From assembly GCA_964506325.1 (NCBI GenBank), contig CAZDLO010000127.1:1-9848 (forward strand): a stretch of DNA of 9,848 nucleotides, written 5' to 3'. The notes under the pieces were generated by a model. It did no database searches. It saw nothing but the letters and a program-made list of their open reading frames with translations, and had not been told where the DNA came from. The stretch is from CAINVV01 sp964506325 (GTDB lineage: Bacteria; Bacteroidota; Bacteroidia; Bacteroidales; Prolixibacteraceae). This document shows, one piece after another, positions 1-6,706 of the stretch. Position numbers and translations under genes: made by a program. How positions within the stretch are numbered: the first letter of the stretch is position 1; the number at the start of each line of letters is the position of its first letter.

Positions 1-102
1 TGAAACCCTCATGAACTATCGTTCACAAAATAGCATGTAAATTGCCCTGGGGGTTCCATGCGTACGTTCTGATATTCAAAATATTAATACTATTATTTAC
101 GT

Positions 103-786
103 ATGAAAAGGCTTGTAGTACTTACCGGTGCTGGGATGTCGGCCGAGAGTGGTATCCGGACATTCAGGGATACCAACGGTTTATGGGAGGAATACGATGT
201 GATGGAGGTCGCCAGCATTCAGGGGTGGCACAGGAATCCTGAACTGATACTCCGGTTCTACAACGAACGAAGGAAGCAGATGTTTGCCTGTCAGCCCAAC
301 AAGGGACATTTACTGCTGGCGGAACTTGAAAAATTCCTTGAAGTGCGGATAATAACCCAGAATATCGACAATCTTCATGAGAAAGCAGGATCCAGCCACG
401 TGTTACATCTTCATGGAGAATTGGATAAAGCCAGGAGTACGGTGGATCCTTCACTGGTATACACCATTGGTGACAAAGAGATAAATTTGGGCGACAAGTG
501 TGAAAAAGGAAGTCAGCTGAGACCCCATATTGTCTGGTTTGGCGAAGAAGTCCCGGCCATGGACAAGGCTATAAAGATCGTCGAATCTGCTGCCATTCTC
601 TGTGTAATAGGAACCTCTTTAAATGTCTACCCGGCGGCAGGATTAATCAATTATGCCCCATCCGGATGCAGTATCTACCTTATTGATCCCAATCCTCCCG
701 ACTACCTTCCGCCCAAAGTGCATGTGATAGCCAGGGGTGCAGGAGCAGGCGTTGCCGAATTCATTGAGCTGATTGGTAAGAGCTGA
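103..786 (+). CDS. cobB: Sir2-family NAD-dependent protein deacylase, zinc-cysteine-less type
   Basis: Sirtuins remove acyl groups from protein lysines in the cytoplasm, using NAD+ and releasing nicotinamide and O-acyl-ADP-ribose. The 227-residue protein shows the whole Rossmann core. The NAD loop GAGMSAESGI is at residues 9-18, followed by TFRD at 20-23. TQNIDNLHEKAG is at 85-96. The catalytic histidine is H104 in HLHGEL. IVWFGE is at 143-148, and the NAD-binding GTSLNVYPAAGL is at 170-181. Y53 and R56 form the YxxR pair that in SIRT5 and E. coli CobB favours succinyl/malonyl lysine, so broad deacylation is plausible. The segment that normally carries two CxxC zinc pairs (about 108-140) has only C133; I recall the same loss in other Bacteroidota sirtuins. 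The length is normal for a bacterial sirtuin. The ATG at 103 places the first beta strand at the N-terminus, as is usual; no Shine-Dalgarno sequence is visible. It is monocistronic in this view, with no recognisable promoter, and converges on the minus-strand block. Confidence 0.95.
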   Translation: MKRLVVLTGAGMSAESGIRTFRDTNGLWEEYDVMEVASIQGWHRNPELILRFYNERRKQMFACQPNKGHLLLAELEKFLEVRIITQNIDNLHEKAGSSHVLHLHGELDKARSTVDPSLVYTIGDKEINLGDKCEKGSQLRPHIVWFGEEVPAMDKAIKIVESAAILCVIGTSLNVYPAAGLINYAPSGCSIYLIDPNPPDYLPPKVHVIARGAGAGVAEFIELIGKS

Positions 787-804
787 TTAAACCAGGTTAA
801 TTCA

Positions 805-928
805 GGCACAAAAAACTGATCCGCAAAGTTTAGGAGGAAGGTTCAGGAATGCAATGAAAGAGGCTGATAAACAGCCTTTCGACCCATTCCAAAATTCCCT
901 GCGTACTTTGCGGCTCAGTTTTTTTGCC
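805..928. terminator. Long imperfect inverted repeat between convergent genes, probable bidirectional terminator
   Basis: Arms 805-829 and 905-928 pair over 23 bp with one mismatch (820/914) and one bulged base (809). The arm ends are T-rich on both strands: seven T's at 919-925 on plus, and six when 810-815 is read on minus. This is the layout of a terminator working in both directions between the sirtuin stop (786) and the propeller-protein stop (946). The 75-nt interior is unusually long for a terminator and holds two further nested stems: 846-851 with 885-890 (GGAATG/CATTCC), and 861-866 with 872-877 (AGGCTG/CAGCCT, 5-nt loop). It could therefore also be a small dispersed palindromic element that has come to serve as terminator. 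Confidence 0.7.
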
Positions 929-945
929 CATTAAATCCGTACCAC

Positions 946-2334
946 CTATAGCTTAACGGTAAAAATCTGTTTGAATACCTTGCCGCTGGCGGCATCTGCA
1001 ACAGGCCTGTTGAATGCTATCATTTTTCCATCATTTGACCAGGCAATATTTGAAAGCTCTTCCTTGCTGACAGGCGTTATCCTTTTGTATCTTTTTTCAA
1101 AGGGCTCATCTGAAAGAGTGCAAATGACCACGCTGTTTTCAGATTGGTAACAGATGGACTTATTGTCAGTGCTCCATCTTGCACAGGTCTGTACACCAGC
1201 AGGATGCTCGGTTACCTGCCGTGAATTTCCGCCATCCGGAGATATCAGAAAAATCTGCTGCTTGCCATTTGTATCTGCTGCAAGATAGGCGATCCACTGA
1301 CCATCGGACGAAGACCTCACCACCCCACTGCAACCTGGATGATCTGATTCAGCGGTAAATGTCAGCCTGCGCTGAACAGTACCTTTGGGGGGCATCTGGA
1401 AGGTGGTTGGGGTACCTTCCAGTGGACCGAATTCTCCGGGTTGGTTGATTGAATCAGGGATATCAACCACAAACAAATCATCAAAGGCCAGATTCTTACT
1501 GTTTTTTACTTTCCCCAAAAATGCCCTGGCTACCTGTTTTCTGCCATTTTTAGTCACATAACTGCCGGTACCAACCCAGCTGTCGGAGGCGGCATTGCTG
1601 ATTTCATCGCTGCCCGGGACCGGATCAGGAACTACGCGAACAACCACTGCGCTGTACCATTCCCCGCTCACATTGTCACCTTCCCCATTTTTATCAACCT
1701 GGACGGGCATTCCTTTCCTGGAAACAGCAATGGTCCTTAAGTTCCATTTAACGCCTGTAGAGTCTTCCAGGATCTTCATAAAGGCATCATTGTAGGTATA
1801 CCCTACCCAATTGCCATCCCTGCTCCATTCGTGGCGATGTGTTCCTCCCCGCAGTGCTCCCGGCGTAAATGGCAGGGTCACATCACGGGCATCCATGTAA
1901 ACCGGCACATTGGGATGTGCATCCTCTACGATAACCCCGGTTCTTTTCCACTGCTGGTAAGGATTCTTCTCGGAACAAAAGGCCAGACCATGGATAAAAA
2001 TGACCTTCCCTTCTGTCGGATGGTAGCTGACCGCCCCGGCTCCAGGTCCCCAGGACTGGTTGTCCTTCACAGCGAACAGCACTTCAACCTGGCCTGTTTC
2101 AACCTGGACTCGTTCCACTGAAGGGGATCCGCCAATACCTCCGATACCGGAACGTGAATCATAAACCAGCCACTTCCCGTCGGGAGAGAAATTGTCGTTG
2201 TTGTCAAGATCGTGGTTATAGGCATCCTTTGTAATCTGAACAGGCTGCGCAGGTTTTTCTGCCGGATAGCAACCAAACAATAGTACTGCGACAAGCACGG
2301 TTCCCAAAAGTGATTTCATAATTTTCCCCTTCAT
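946..2334 (-). CDS. Lipoprotein beta-propeller protein of the YidR/DUF3748 type
   Basis: A 462-residue exported protein of unknown biochemical role. The N-terminus is a lipoprotein signal: a hydrophobic run at about 7-20, then LFGC with C22 as the lipidation site. The residues after C22 are not acidic, so a Bacteroidota surface-export signal is not evident and a periplasm-facing position is more likely. The rest is propeller-like, with repeated WxxDG/SPDG turns: SPDGKWLVY at 50-58, SRDGNWVGY at 171-179, SSDGQWIAY at 342-350, SNDGKMIAF further on. Landmarks I recall from E. coli YidR (DUF3748) include GALRGGTHRHE (159-169), TYND (180-183), PGSDEI (240-245) and VQRRLTFT (320-327). TolB-like PD40 repeats are the general fold class. 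The ATG at 2319 (residue 6) is preceded by GGGGA at a good distance and may be the true start; the first ATG is given here. It is last in the minus-strand block, 97 bp after the oxidoreductase. Confidence 0.85.
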   Translation of the reverse strand: MKGKIMKSLLGTVLVAVLLFGCYPAEKPAQPVQITKDAYNHDLDNNDNFSPDGKWLVYDSRSGIGGIGGSPSVERVQVETGQVEVLFAVKDNQSWGPGAGAVSYHPTEGKVIFIHGLAFCSEKNPYQQWKRTGVIVEDAHPNVPVYMDARDVTLPFTPGALRGGTHRHEWSRDGNWVGYTYNDAFMKILEDSTGVKWNLRTIAVSRKGMPVQVDKNGEGDNVSGEWYSAVVVRVVPDPVPGSDEISNAASDSWVGTGSYVTKNGRKQVARAFLGKVKNSKNLAFDDLFVVDIPDSINQPGEFGPLEGTPTTFQMPPKGTVQRRLTFTAESDHPGCSGVVRSSSDGQWIAYLAADTNGKQQIFLISPDGGNSRQVTEHPAGVQTCARWSTDNKSICYQSENSVVICTLSDEPFEKRYKRITPVSKEELSNIAWSNDGKMIAFNRPVADAASGKVFKQIFTVKL

Positions 2335-2354
2335 TTTTTCATATTTAATTAAAT

Positions 2355-2424
2355 CTCATAACTCCTAACTCATAACTCCTAACTCATAACTCCTAACTCA
2401 TAATTCATAACTCATCACTCATAT
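2355..2424 (-). repeat. 7-nt tandem repeat array, ten units
   Basis: Ten consecutive heptamers fill most of the 97-bp spacer between the oxidoreductase stop and the propeller-protein start. On plus they alternate CTCATAA and CTCCTAA for seven units (2355-2403), effectively 3.5 copies of a 14-mer. Three diverged units follow: TTCATAA, CTCATCA and CTCATAT. Read in the direction of transcription the units are TTATGAG and TTAGGAG. Seven is not a multiple of three, so the array carries stop codons in several frames and is not coding. Each TTAGGAG unit contains a Shine-Dalgarno-like AGGAG, but all lie too far from the downstream start to act as its ribosome site. Confidence 0.95.
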
Positions 2425-2431
2425 CTCCCTT

Positions 2432-3796
2432 CTATCCTCTCCAGACCTTTGGAAACTTTACCAGATCGGCAATTTTAACCTTCTGGCCTGTTTCTATCGA
2501 CTGGCGGGCGGCAATGCCGATCAGACTCGACATAATTCCGGCGCGGCTGTCGGCACGGCTGTTGAACTCATCTTTTGTTCCCGGTCTGAACATCAGCTCC
2601 CTAAGATGCGGATCGGCGCCGCCGTGGCCTCCTGTGCCGGGTTTCAGTATCCAGGCCCTGGAAGTCTTGCGGTCTTTGGTAAGTCTGAATTCGTAAGTTC
2701 CTTCCACCTCCCAGGGCTGACTGTAGTTCAGTTTCACATCAAGCCTTCCGAATTCACAGGAGAAGGAAATTCTTTGTCCTTCGTAGGGCAAAAACGCATG
2801 CATGGTATAGGTTAGCTGTGTTCCGTTGTCGTAGTTTACCTGAACCGAGGAAGTATCGTAAATATCGATTTCATTGTCCCAGACACATCCGTCCCTGTAA
2901 TAGCCGTCGGCATCCTCACAATTGACATACAGGGCCATCATTTTTGCATCTTTGGTAATGTCCCAGTAGTGCTTGCATTGTGTTGTAAATGAACAATCGC
3001 GACAGTTTCTGCCCCTGAAATTATTGTTGTGCCCATAATAAGCCAGTTTACCTGTTGCCTGGACATCAACCGGTTCAGCATCCAGGAGCCAGTTCACGAG
3101 GTCGAAATGATGGGATGCCTTGTGCAGCAGCAAGGTACCGGAATAGGCCCGTTTTCCGTGCCACCTTCTGAAATAGGAAGCTCCGTGGGAAGTATCCAGC
3201 AATTCATGGTAATCAATTGAAATAACTTTTCCCAACTCCCCGGACATCAGGATCTTCTTCATCTCAATGGATTCGATCATGTGGCGAACATTGAAACCGA
3301 CAAATACCTTTCTGCCGGTTCTTGCTTCTGTATCAGCAATCCGCTGGCATTGTTCCGCTTCTATGGCAATGGATTTTTCAGAAATAACATCACAGCCCAA
3401 TTCCATGGCCCTAACTATGTATTTCTCGTGGAAACAATCTGTTGTAGTGACAATTACAACATCCGGTCTGCACTCTTTGATCATAAGGTCGAAGCTATGT
3501 GCCGGGTAACACTTTACATCCACACCGACGATTGCTTTTGCCGCCTCCATCCGCTTGGGGTTGATGTCGCAAAAGCCGACAAATTCAACAAAATCCCTGA
3601 AGGTTTCAGCCACCGGCTTACCCCACATGCCGGTGCCCCTGTCGCCGGTACCCACCAGTGCAAGTCTCCTTTTGGCTGCCGGCGGAGCAGATACTTTCTT
3701 ATCTGCAGCCATGGCAGGAACAGTAAGAAATGCGGATGACGCCACCACTACTGCCCCATCCTCCAAAAATTTGCGTCTTTTTATTAGTTTGTTCAT
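2432..3796 (-). CDS. Tat-exported Gfo/Idh/MocA-family oxidoreductase
   Basis: A predicted NAD(P)-dependent dehydrogenase or oxidoreductase acting on a sugar, polyol or related compound outside the cytoplasm. The 454-residue protein opens with a twin-arginine signal (KRRKFL, R7-R8, then a hydrophobic stretch to about 30). Tat export would carry it out folded with its cofactor bound. The Rossmann domain follows: strand and loop LALVGTGDRGTG at 45-56, an acidic residue in FCDINP at 75-80, and EKS at 140-142 in place of the usual EKP, with K141 the conserved lysine. The C-terminal domain includes KASHHFDLVNW at 226-236, whose histidines fall where the family has its catalytic His. A cysteine triad (C265, C268, C274) could hold a metal or disulfide. 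A length of about 450 is typical of secreted members. The start is supported by the signal peptide; the leader is A/T-rich with no Shine-Dalgarno sequence. The substrate cannot be deduced. Confidence 0.92.
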   Translation of the reverse strand: MNKLIKRRKFLEDGAVVVASSAFLTVPAMAADKKVSAPPAAKRRLALVGTGDRGTGMWGKPVAETFRDFVEFVGFCDINPKRMEAAKAIVGVDVKCYPAHSFDLMIKECRPDVVIVTTTDCFHEKYIVRAMELGCDVISEKSIAIEAEQCQRIADTEARTGRKVFVGFNVRHMIESIEMKKILMSGELGKVISIDYHELLDTSHGASYFRRWHGKRAYSGTLLLHKASHHFDLVNWLLDAEPVDVQATGKLAYYGHNNNFRGRNCRDCSFTTQCKHYWDITKDAKMMALYVNCEDADGYYRDGCVWDNEIDIYDTSSVQVNYDNGTQLTYTMHAFLPYEGQRISFSCEFGRLDVKLNYSQPWEVEGTYEFRLTKDRKTSRAWILKPGTGGHGGADPHLRELMFRPGTKDEFNSRADSRAGIMSSLIGIAARQSIETGQKVKIADLVKFPKVWRG

Positions 3797-4090
3797 AATT
3801 AATGTATTATGATGTAAAAATATTTTTCTGACAGGAAAAGTAAGAAAATTTTTATAAACATGGCAACACGGATTAAGTAAGGGGCATTGAATAATGTTCC
3901 AATTTTTACGAATTTGACCCCTCTAAATCTCCCCGGGGGCAGACTTTAGATTTGCTTTCAGTACACAAGCGCTTCCCTTTCCTTCTTTGGAGGGGCTGGG
4001 GTAGGTCAAAAGATTACAAATTGTGACATTGAATTGATCTCATTACTTACCAATCATTTACGCGTCCATACAAGCAGGTTCCGTCAGATA
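3797..4090. other. Intergenic spacer between the oxidoreductase and ceramidase-like genes
   Basis: 294 bp without a supported gene. The part next to the oxidoreductase (3797-3912) is A/T-rich and would be its leader if it has its own promoter; I found no exact TAnnTTTG box on the minus strand here. The middle (3913-4010) is a 98-bp element with inverted ends, listed separately. The rest (4011-4090) shows nothing recognisable. The spacer is long enough that the four-gene block may be two transcription units. Confidence 0.6.
3913..4010. repeat. 98-bp element with terminal inverted repeats, candidate MITE or dispersed palindromic repeat
   Basis: The ends are a perfect 7-bp inverted pair, TTTGACC (3913-3919) and GGTCAAA (4004-4010). 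Both continue inward into C-rich/G-rich tracts that match with an offset (CCCCTC on the left; CCCC and CCCCTCC in the complement of the right). Inside are a degenerate hairpin, CTAAATCT (3923-3930) against AGACTTTAG (3941-3949) around CCCCGGGG (3931-3938), and the palindrome AAGCGCTT (3967-3974). G/C-rich blocks such as GGGGCTGGGG (3992-4001) stand out from the A/T-rich flanks. From memory, similar strings (CCCCTCTAAATCTCCCC, CCCCAGCCCCT) recur between genes in Bacteroidota genomes. No target-site duplication is evident and there is no coding capacity. Confidence 0.55.
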
Positions 4091-5368
4091 TTATTTTAAA
4101 GGTACCGGTGAATCGGCCGCCAGTTTCAGAGCCTCTTCTTCGTATATGTTACCTGTCATTTCCCCAAGTGAAGTGCGGCTTATGTAATTGTAGCGCTCAA
4201 AGCCATTAAAATCCTCCTTCGTAAGCATGTATCCAAAAGCATCATTGGTAAGGCCGAATAAAAATGGCTGGGAAGTTTTCATTTTTCTCTTGACATAGAA
4301 CCCGATGTTGGGCAAAGCTTCCCCGGGGATGGTAAGAACCTGGGCCTTCCCGATATTCAAAAGGTTTATCCTGGTCGAAATGTATGAAAAATCATCCGTT
4401 TTGGCACCTTTCGCCAACGGAGAATGCATCAGGACATACCGCATTTTTTCGTTGTCAACAGGGAAAGTAATGGTTCTGGAGGCACAGAAAAGACCGGCAT
4501 TGGCGTCCGCTACGGCAGGAGCGATAATCCTCAGGGCTTCATCCGCCATCAGGTTTCCGATACGGACGCACTCATTCCAGTCGTTTGCCTCTTTGCCGTT
4601 ATTATCCAGCCTGGTGTCGGCTGTCACCATTCCTCCCTGTGCACTGTTCATAAAGATCGCCACACCACCAATTTTGGCTTCTATCCGGTCGTAAAGCGGA
4701 CCGCAAAGATCCGGGCTCAACAGTTTCCGGCTGGTACCTAAGATTTCCGGATGTGTGGCATAATTAACAAGGGTTGCAACTACTTTGCCGGCGTTGGCGC
4801 CTGAAATGGCTATCGCCTGTATGACACCCATACGCGGATCATACAAATCCGGTGCGTAATAATTGTAGGCAATCTTTCCCTTTGCCTCTCCCACTGCCGT
4901 GCGGACAGAAACAGGCTCCAGCTTTGCAACAGCCTCGTTTACAGCCTCGGCAATCTGGTTGACACACCAGTCAAGGTACTTGAGATCCGCTGCCGTATTT
5001 CCCTTCTCATCGGTAAAACCATACGCATCCGGACAGCTGTGGGAATGAGTGGCGCCAATCAGGATATTTTCAGGGGCAATACCCTTTATCAGACGGCGGG
5101 AACGGTCGCCGAGAAACGCAGGCCAGCCAATGTTGTCAACACCGACAACCGCAATCCTGGTTGCCCCCTTTTCCAGTACCAATGCCCTTACAGAAAGCTT
5201 TCCCTGTATTCCTGTTGGCATTTCCGGAGTACCCATTCCCCCGGAAATAGGAATCAGGTGATCGGGAGTAATATCGCGCATGGCGGCACCTGCCTTGAGG
5301 GTCTGCGCGTTTGAAATTGTACCTGTAAATAATAGTGAGAATAGCAATAGAAATAATCTGAATTTCAT
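4091..5368 (-). CDS. Neutral/alkaline ceramidase-like secreted hydrolase
   Basis: A predicted zinc-dependent amidase-type hydrolase related to the N-terminal catalytic domain of neutral ceramidases. The 425-residue protein has a signal peptide (hydrophobic 4-16, probable cleavage after SNA21). Visible motifs are AGAAMRDITP (26-35), the usual opening of the family; GATHSHSCPD (105-114), with H108 and H110 as candidate zinc ligands; NYATHPE (202-208), with H206; NSAQGGM (241-247) in the region of the catalytic serine; IPGE (347-350), with E350; and NDAFGY (375-380), with Y380. The His, His, Glu, Tyr set matches the zinc ligands known for Pseudomonas ceramidase. It is much shorter than true neutral ceramidases (about 650-750 residues) and lacks their C-terminal immunoglobulin-like domain, so the substrate may not be ceramide. 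It starts 21 bp after the PHP gene stop, which indicates cotranscription. The leader is A/T-rich with no Shine-Dalgarno sequence. Confidence 0.85.
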   Translation of the reverse strand: MKFRLFLLLFSLLFTGTISNAQTLKAGAAMRDITPDHLIPISGGMGTPEMPTGIQGKLSVRALVLEKGATRIAVVGVDNIGWPAFLGDRSRRLIKGIAPENILIGATHSHSCPDAYGFTDEKGNTAADLKYLDWCVNQIAEAVNEAVAKLEPVSVRTAVGEAKGKIAYNYYAPDLYDPRMGVIQAIAISGANAGKVVATLVNYATHPEILGTSRKLLSPDLCGPLYDRIEAKIGGVAIFMNSAQGGMVTADTRLDNNGKEANDWNECVRIGNLMADEALRIIAPAVADANAGLFCASRTITFPVDNEKMRYVLMHSPLAKGAKTDDFSYISTRINLLNIGKAQVLTIPGEALPNIGFYVKRKMKTSQPFLFGLTNDAFGYMLTKEDFNGFERYNYISRTSLGEMTGNIYEEEALKLAADSPVPLK

Positions 5369-5389
5369 AATGTATTGATTAATATATGA

Positions 5390-6706
5390 TTAATAGAGAT
5401 AAACCGGATTCGTGTATATCCATGGCAGCCACTCTTTGCCGGGTTTTACTTCAACTTCGAGGCGATAAGCCCCTTTTTGCAGCCCTTTGTCAAATGTGTA
5501 CCGGTATTGTTCGCCGGGGGTCACATCAATATCCCGGCCATCTTTTTTCAGGGTAAACCGTCCGGGAAACGGGGAAACAGCAGTTAATTCCCTAAGGTCG
5601 CTTAACTTTATTGAATCCCCCATCATTCCATTTAACCGGCCTTCCCGGCTTACCCCGTAGAAGCAAAATCCTGTAGCGTCAGCGAGAAATTTAAAGGCCG
5701 TAAAATGATGGCCGCTGATCAGGTTCTTCGAGATATTGGGTACAGTAAGCGAATCGGCGAAAATATAGTTCACCGAATTGTTGAAGGAAGTCTCATAGGT
5801 ATTGACGAGCATCCAGCGGAAGATCCAGCCACTTTGGTCAGGCTCGTGAAACATCCAGCGATTCCAGAATGACACTTTTACTGTATCTATAGGCTTGGTA
5901 TTGATTCCCATCCACTGGACCCTGCCATCCTCAAGGTACCGTGCCCTGAAATTGATGTTTTCATGTTCGTCAACGGCAGAAAACCCTACAATTTTCCGGT
6001 GGGTATTCAGGGAATCCCAGCGCGCAAGAATGGAAGTCTGACGCTCAAATATGGTATTGTACGCCCATGCCCGGTATTTGGGTCCGTTCACGATAAAATC
6101 GAAAAGTATGGGCAAAGTGGATTTCTTTCCCTTGACAACCGTGTGAAAATTATATATTTCCATACCCTGGTACCACTCGTTCGACCAGTTGTGAGGCTCT
6201 TCGGTATGGGCATAAAATACCATCCCACCGTTGGTCACAATGTTTTTTGCAACAGTATCCCTGTTCACTTTCCAGTCTATTACACCCGGTTTAAATGGCC
6301 ATGCATCAAATCCCTGCTTTTCACTGCCGGGTTCTACCAGTACGCCATCATACATTCCTTTGTAACCCCGTGGAAAAGTATCCTGGTTTCCGTGCGGGTG
6401 ATCAGTCAGGAATACAAAATCTATGTTGCGCATTTTTGCCGCTGAAACCAGTTCATGAATGGTTCCCTTGCTGTCGTGCGACCAGTAACTGTGCAGATGA
6501 AGTACTCCCCTGAAAATTTTCTGATCCGTAACCGGCGTACAATCTTTCTTCTTCAGCTGAAATGCCTCGAGTTGCTCCTGGTACCTGGGATAAGTAAAAA
6601 ACCTATGCCACAATGGTTTGGCAAAAAAGACAAACAGCAACAACAGTACCAGGCCCAAAAGGGTCAGCAAAATATATTTAATAATTTTCAGAAATTTTTT
6701 TAGCAT
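5390..6706 (-). CDS. Membrane-anchored PHP-domain metallohydrolase (CehA/McbA-like)
   Basis: A predicted metal-dependent phosphoesterase or hydrolase facing the periplasm. One strongly hydrophobic helix (about 11-29) after a lysine-rich N-terminus anchors the 438-residue protein and is not an obvious cleavable signal. The PHP metal motifs are in order: HLH (H70, H72) with H77 in SHDSKGT; FLTDHPHG (99-106), with D102 and H103; VEPGSE (124-129), with E125 and E129; YAHTEEP (165-171), with H167; and DEH (246-248). These would hold the two or three metal ions of the amidohydrolase-related barrel. Residues from about 300 to the end follow the barrel and look like a beta-rich accessory domain that I do not recognise. 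PHP proteins include histidinol phosphatase, polymerase exonuclease domains and the carbaryl hydrolase CehA, so the substrate is open. It is first in the minus-strand block and is followed after 21 bp by the ceramidase-like gene. Confidence 0.88.
   Translation of the reverse strand: MLKKFLKIIKYILLTLLGLVLLLLFVFFAKPLWHRFFTYPRYQEQLEAFQLKKKDCTPVTDQKIFRGVLHLHSYWSHDSKGTIHELVSAAKMRNIDFVFLTDHPHGNQDTFPRGYKGMYDGVLVEPGSEKQGFDAWPFKPGVIDWKVNRDTVAKNIVTNGGMVFYAHTEEPHNWSNEWYQGMEIYNFHTVVKGKKSTLPILFDFIVNGPKYRAWAYNTIFERQTSILARWDSLNTHRKIVGFSAVDEHENINFRARYLEDGRVQWMGINTKPIDTVKVSFWNRWMFHEPDQSGWIFRWMLVNTYETSFNNSVNYIFADSLTVPNISKNLISGHHFTAFKFLADATGFCFYGVSREGRLNGMMGDSIKLSDLRELTAVSPFPGRFTLKKDGRDIDVTPGEQYRYTFDKGLQKGAYRLEVEVKPGKEWLPWIYTNPVYLY

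Noticed and set aside
12..25. Short inverted repeat TGAAC-4 nt-GTTCA upstream of the sirtuin gene
   Set aside because: A 5-bp stem is easily found by chance, and there is no adjacent promoter box or T-tract to support an operator or terminator.
42..242. A 66-codon plus-strand frame overlapping the start of the sirtuin gene
   Set aside because: It runs in another frame through the sirtuin NAD-binding motif; the sirtuin frame is clearly the coding one.
2355..2424. Possible CRISPR-like array
   Set aside because: The units are contiguous 7-mers without spacers and no cas gene is present; it is a simple tandem repeat.
3281..3739. A 152-codon plus-strand frame opposite the oxidoreductase
   Set aside because: It lies wholly inside the Rossmann-domain coding region on the other strand, and its translation shows no domain or export signal.
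5963..6445. A 160-codon plus-strand frame opposite the PHP gene
   Set aside because: It overlaps the PHP metal-motif region on the other strand, and its product resembles no family.
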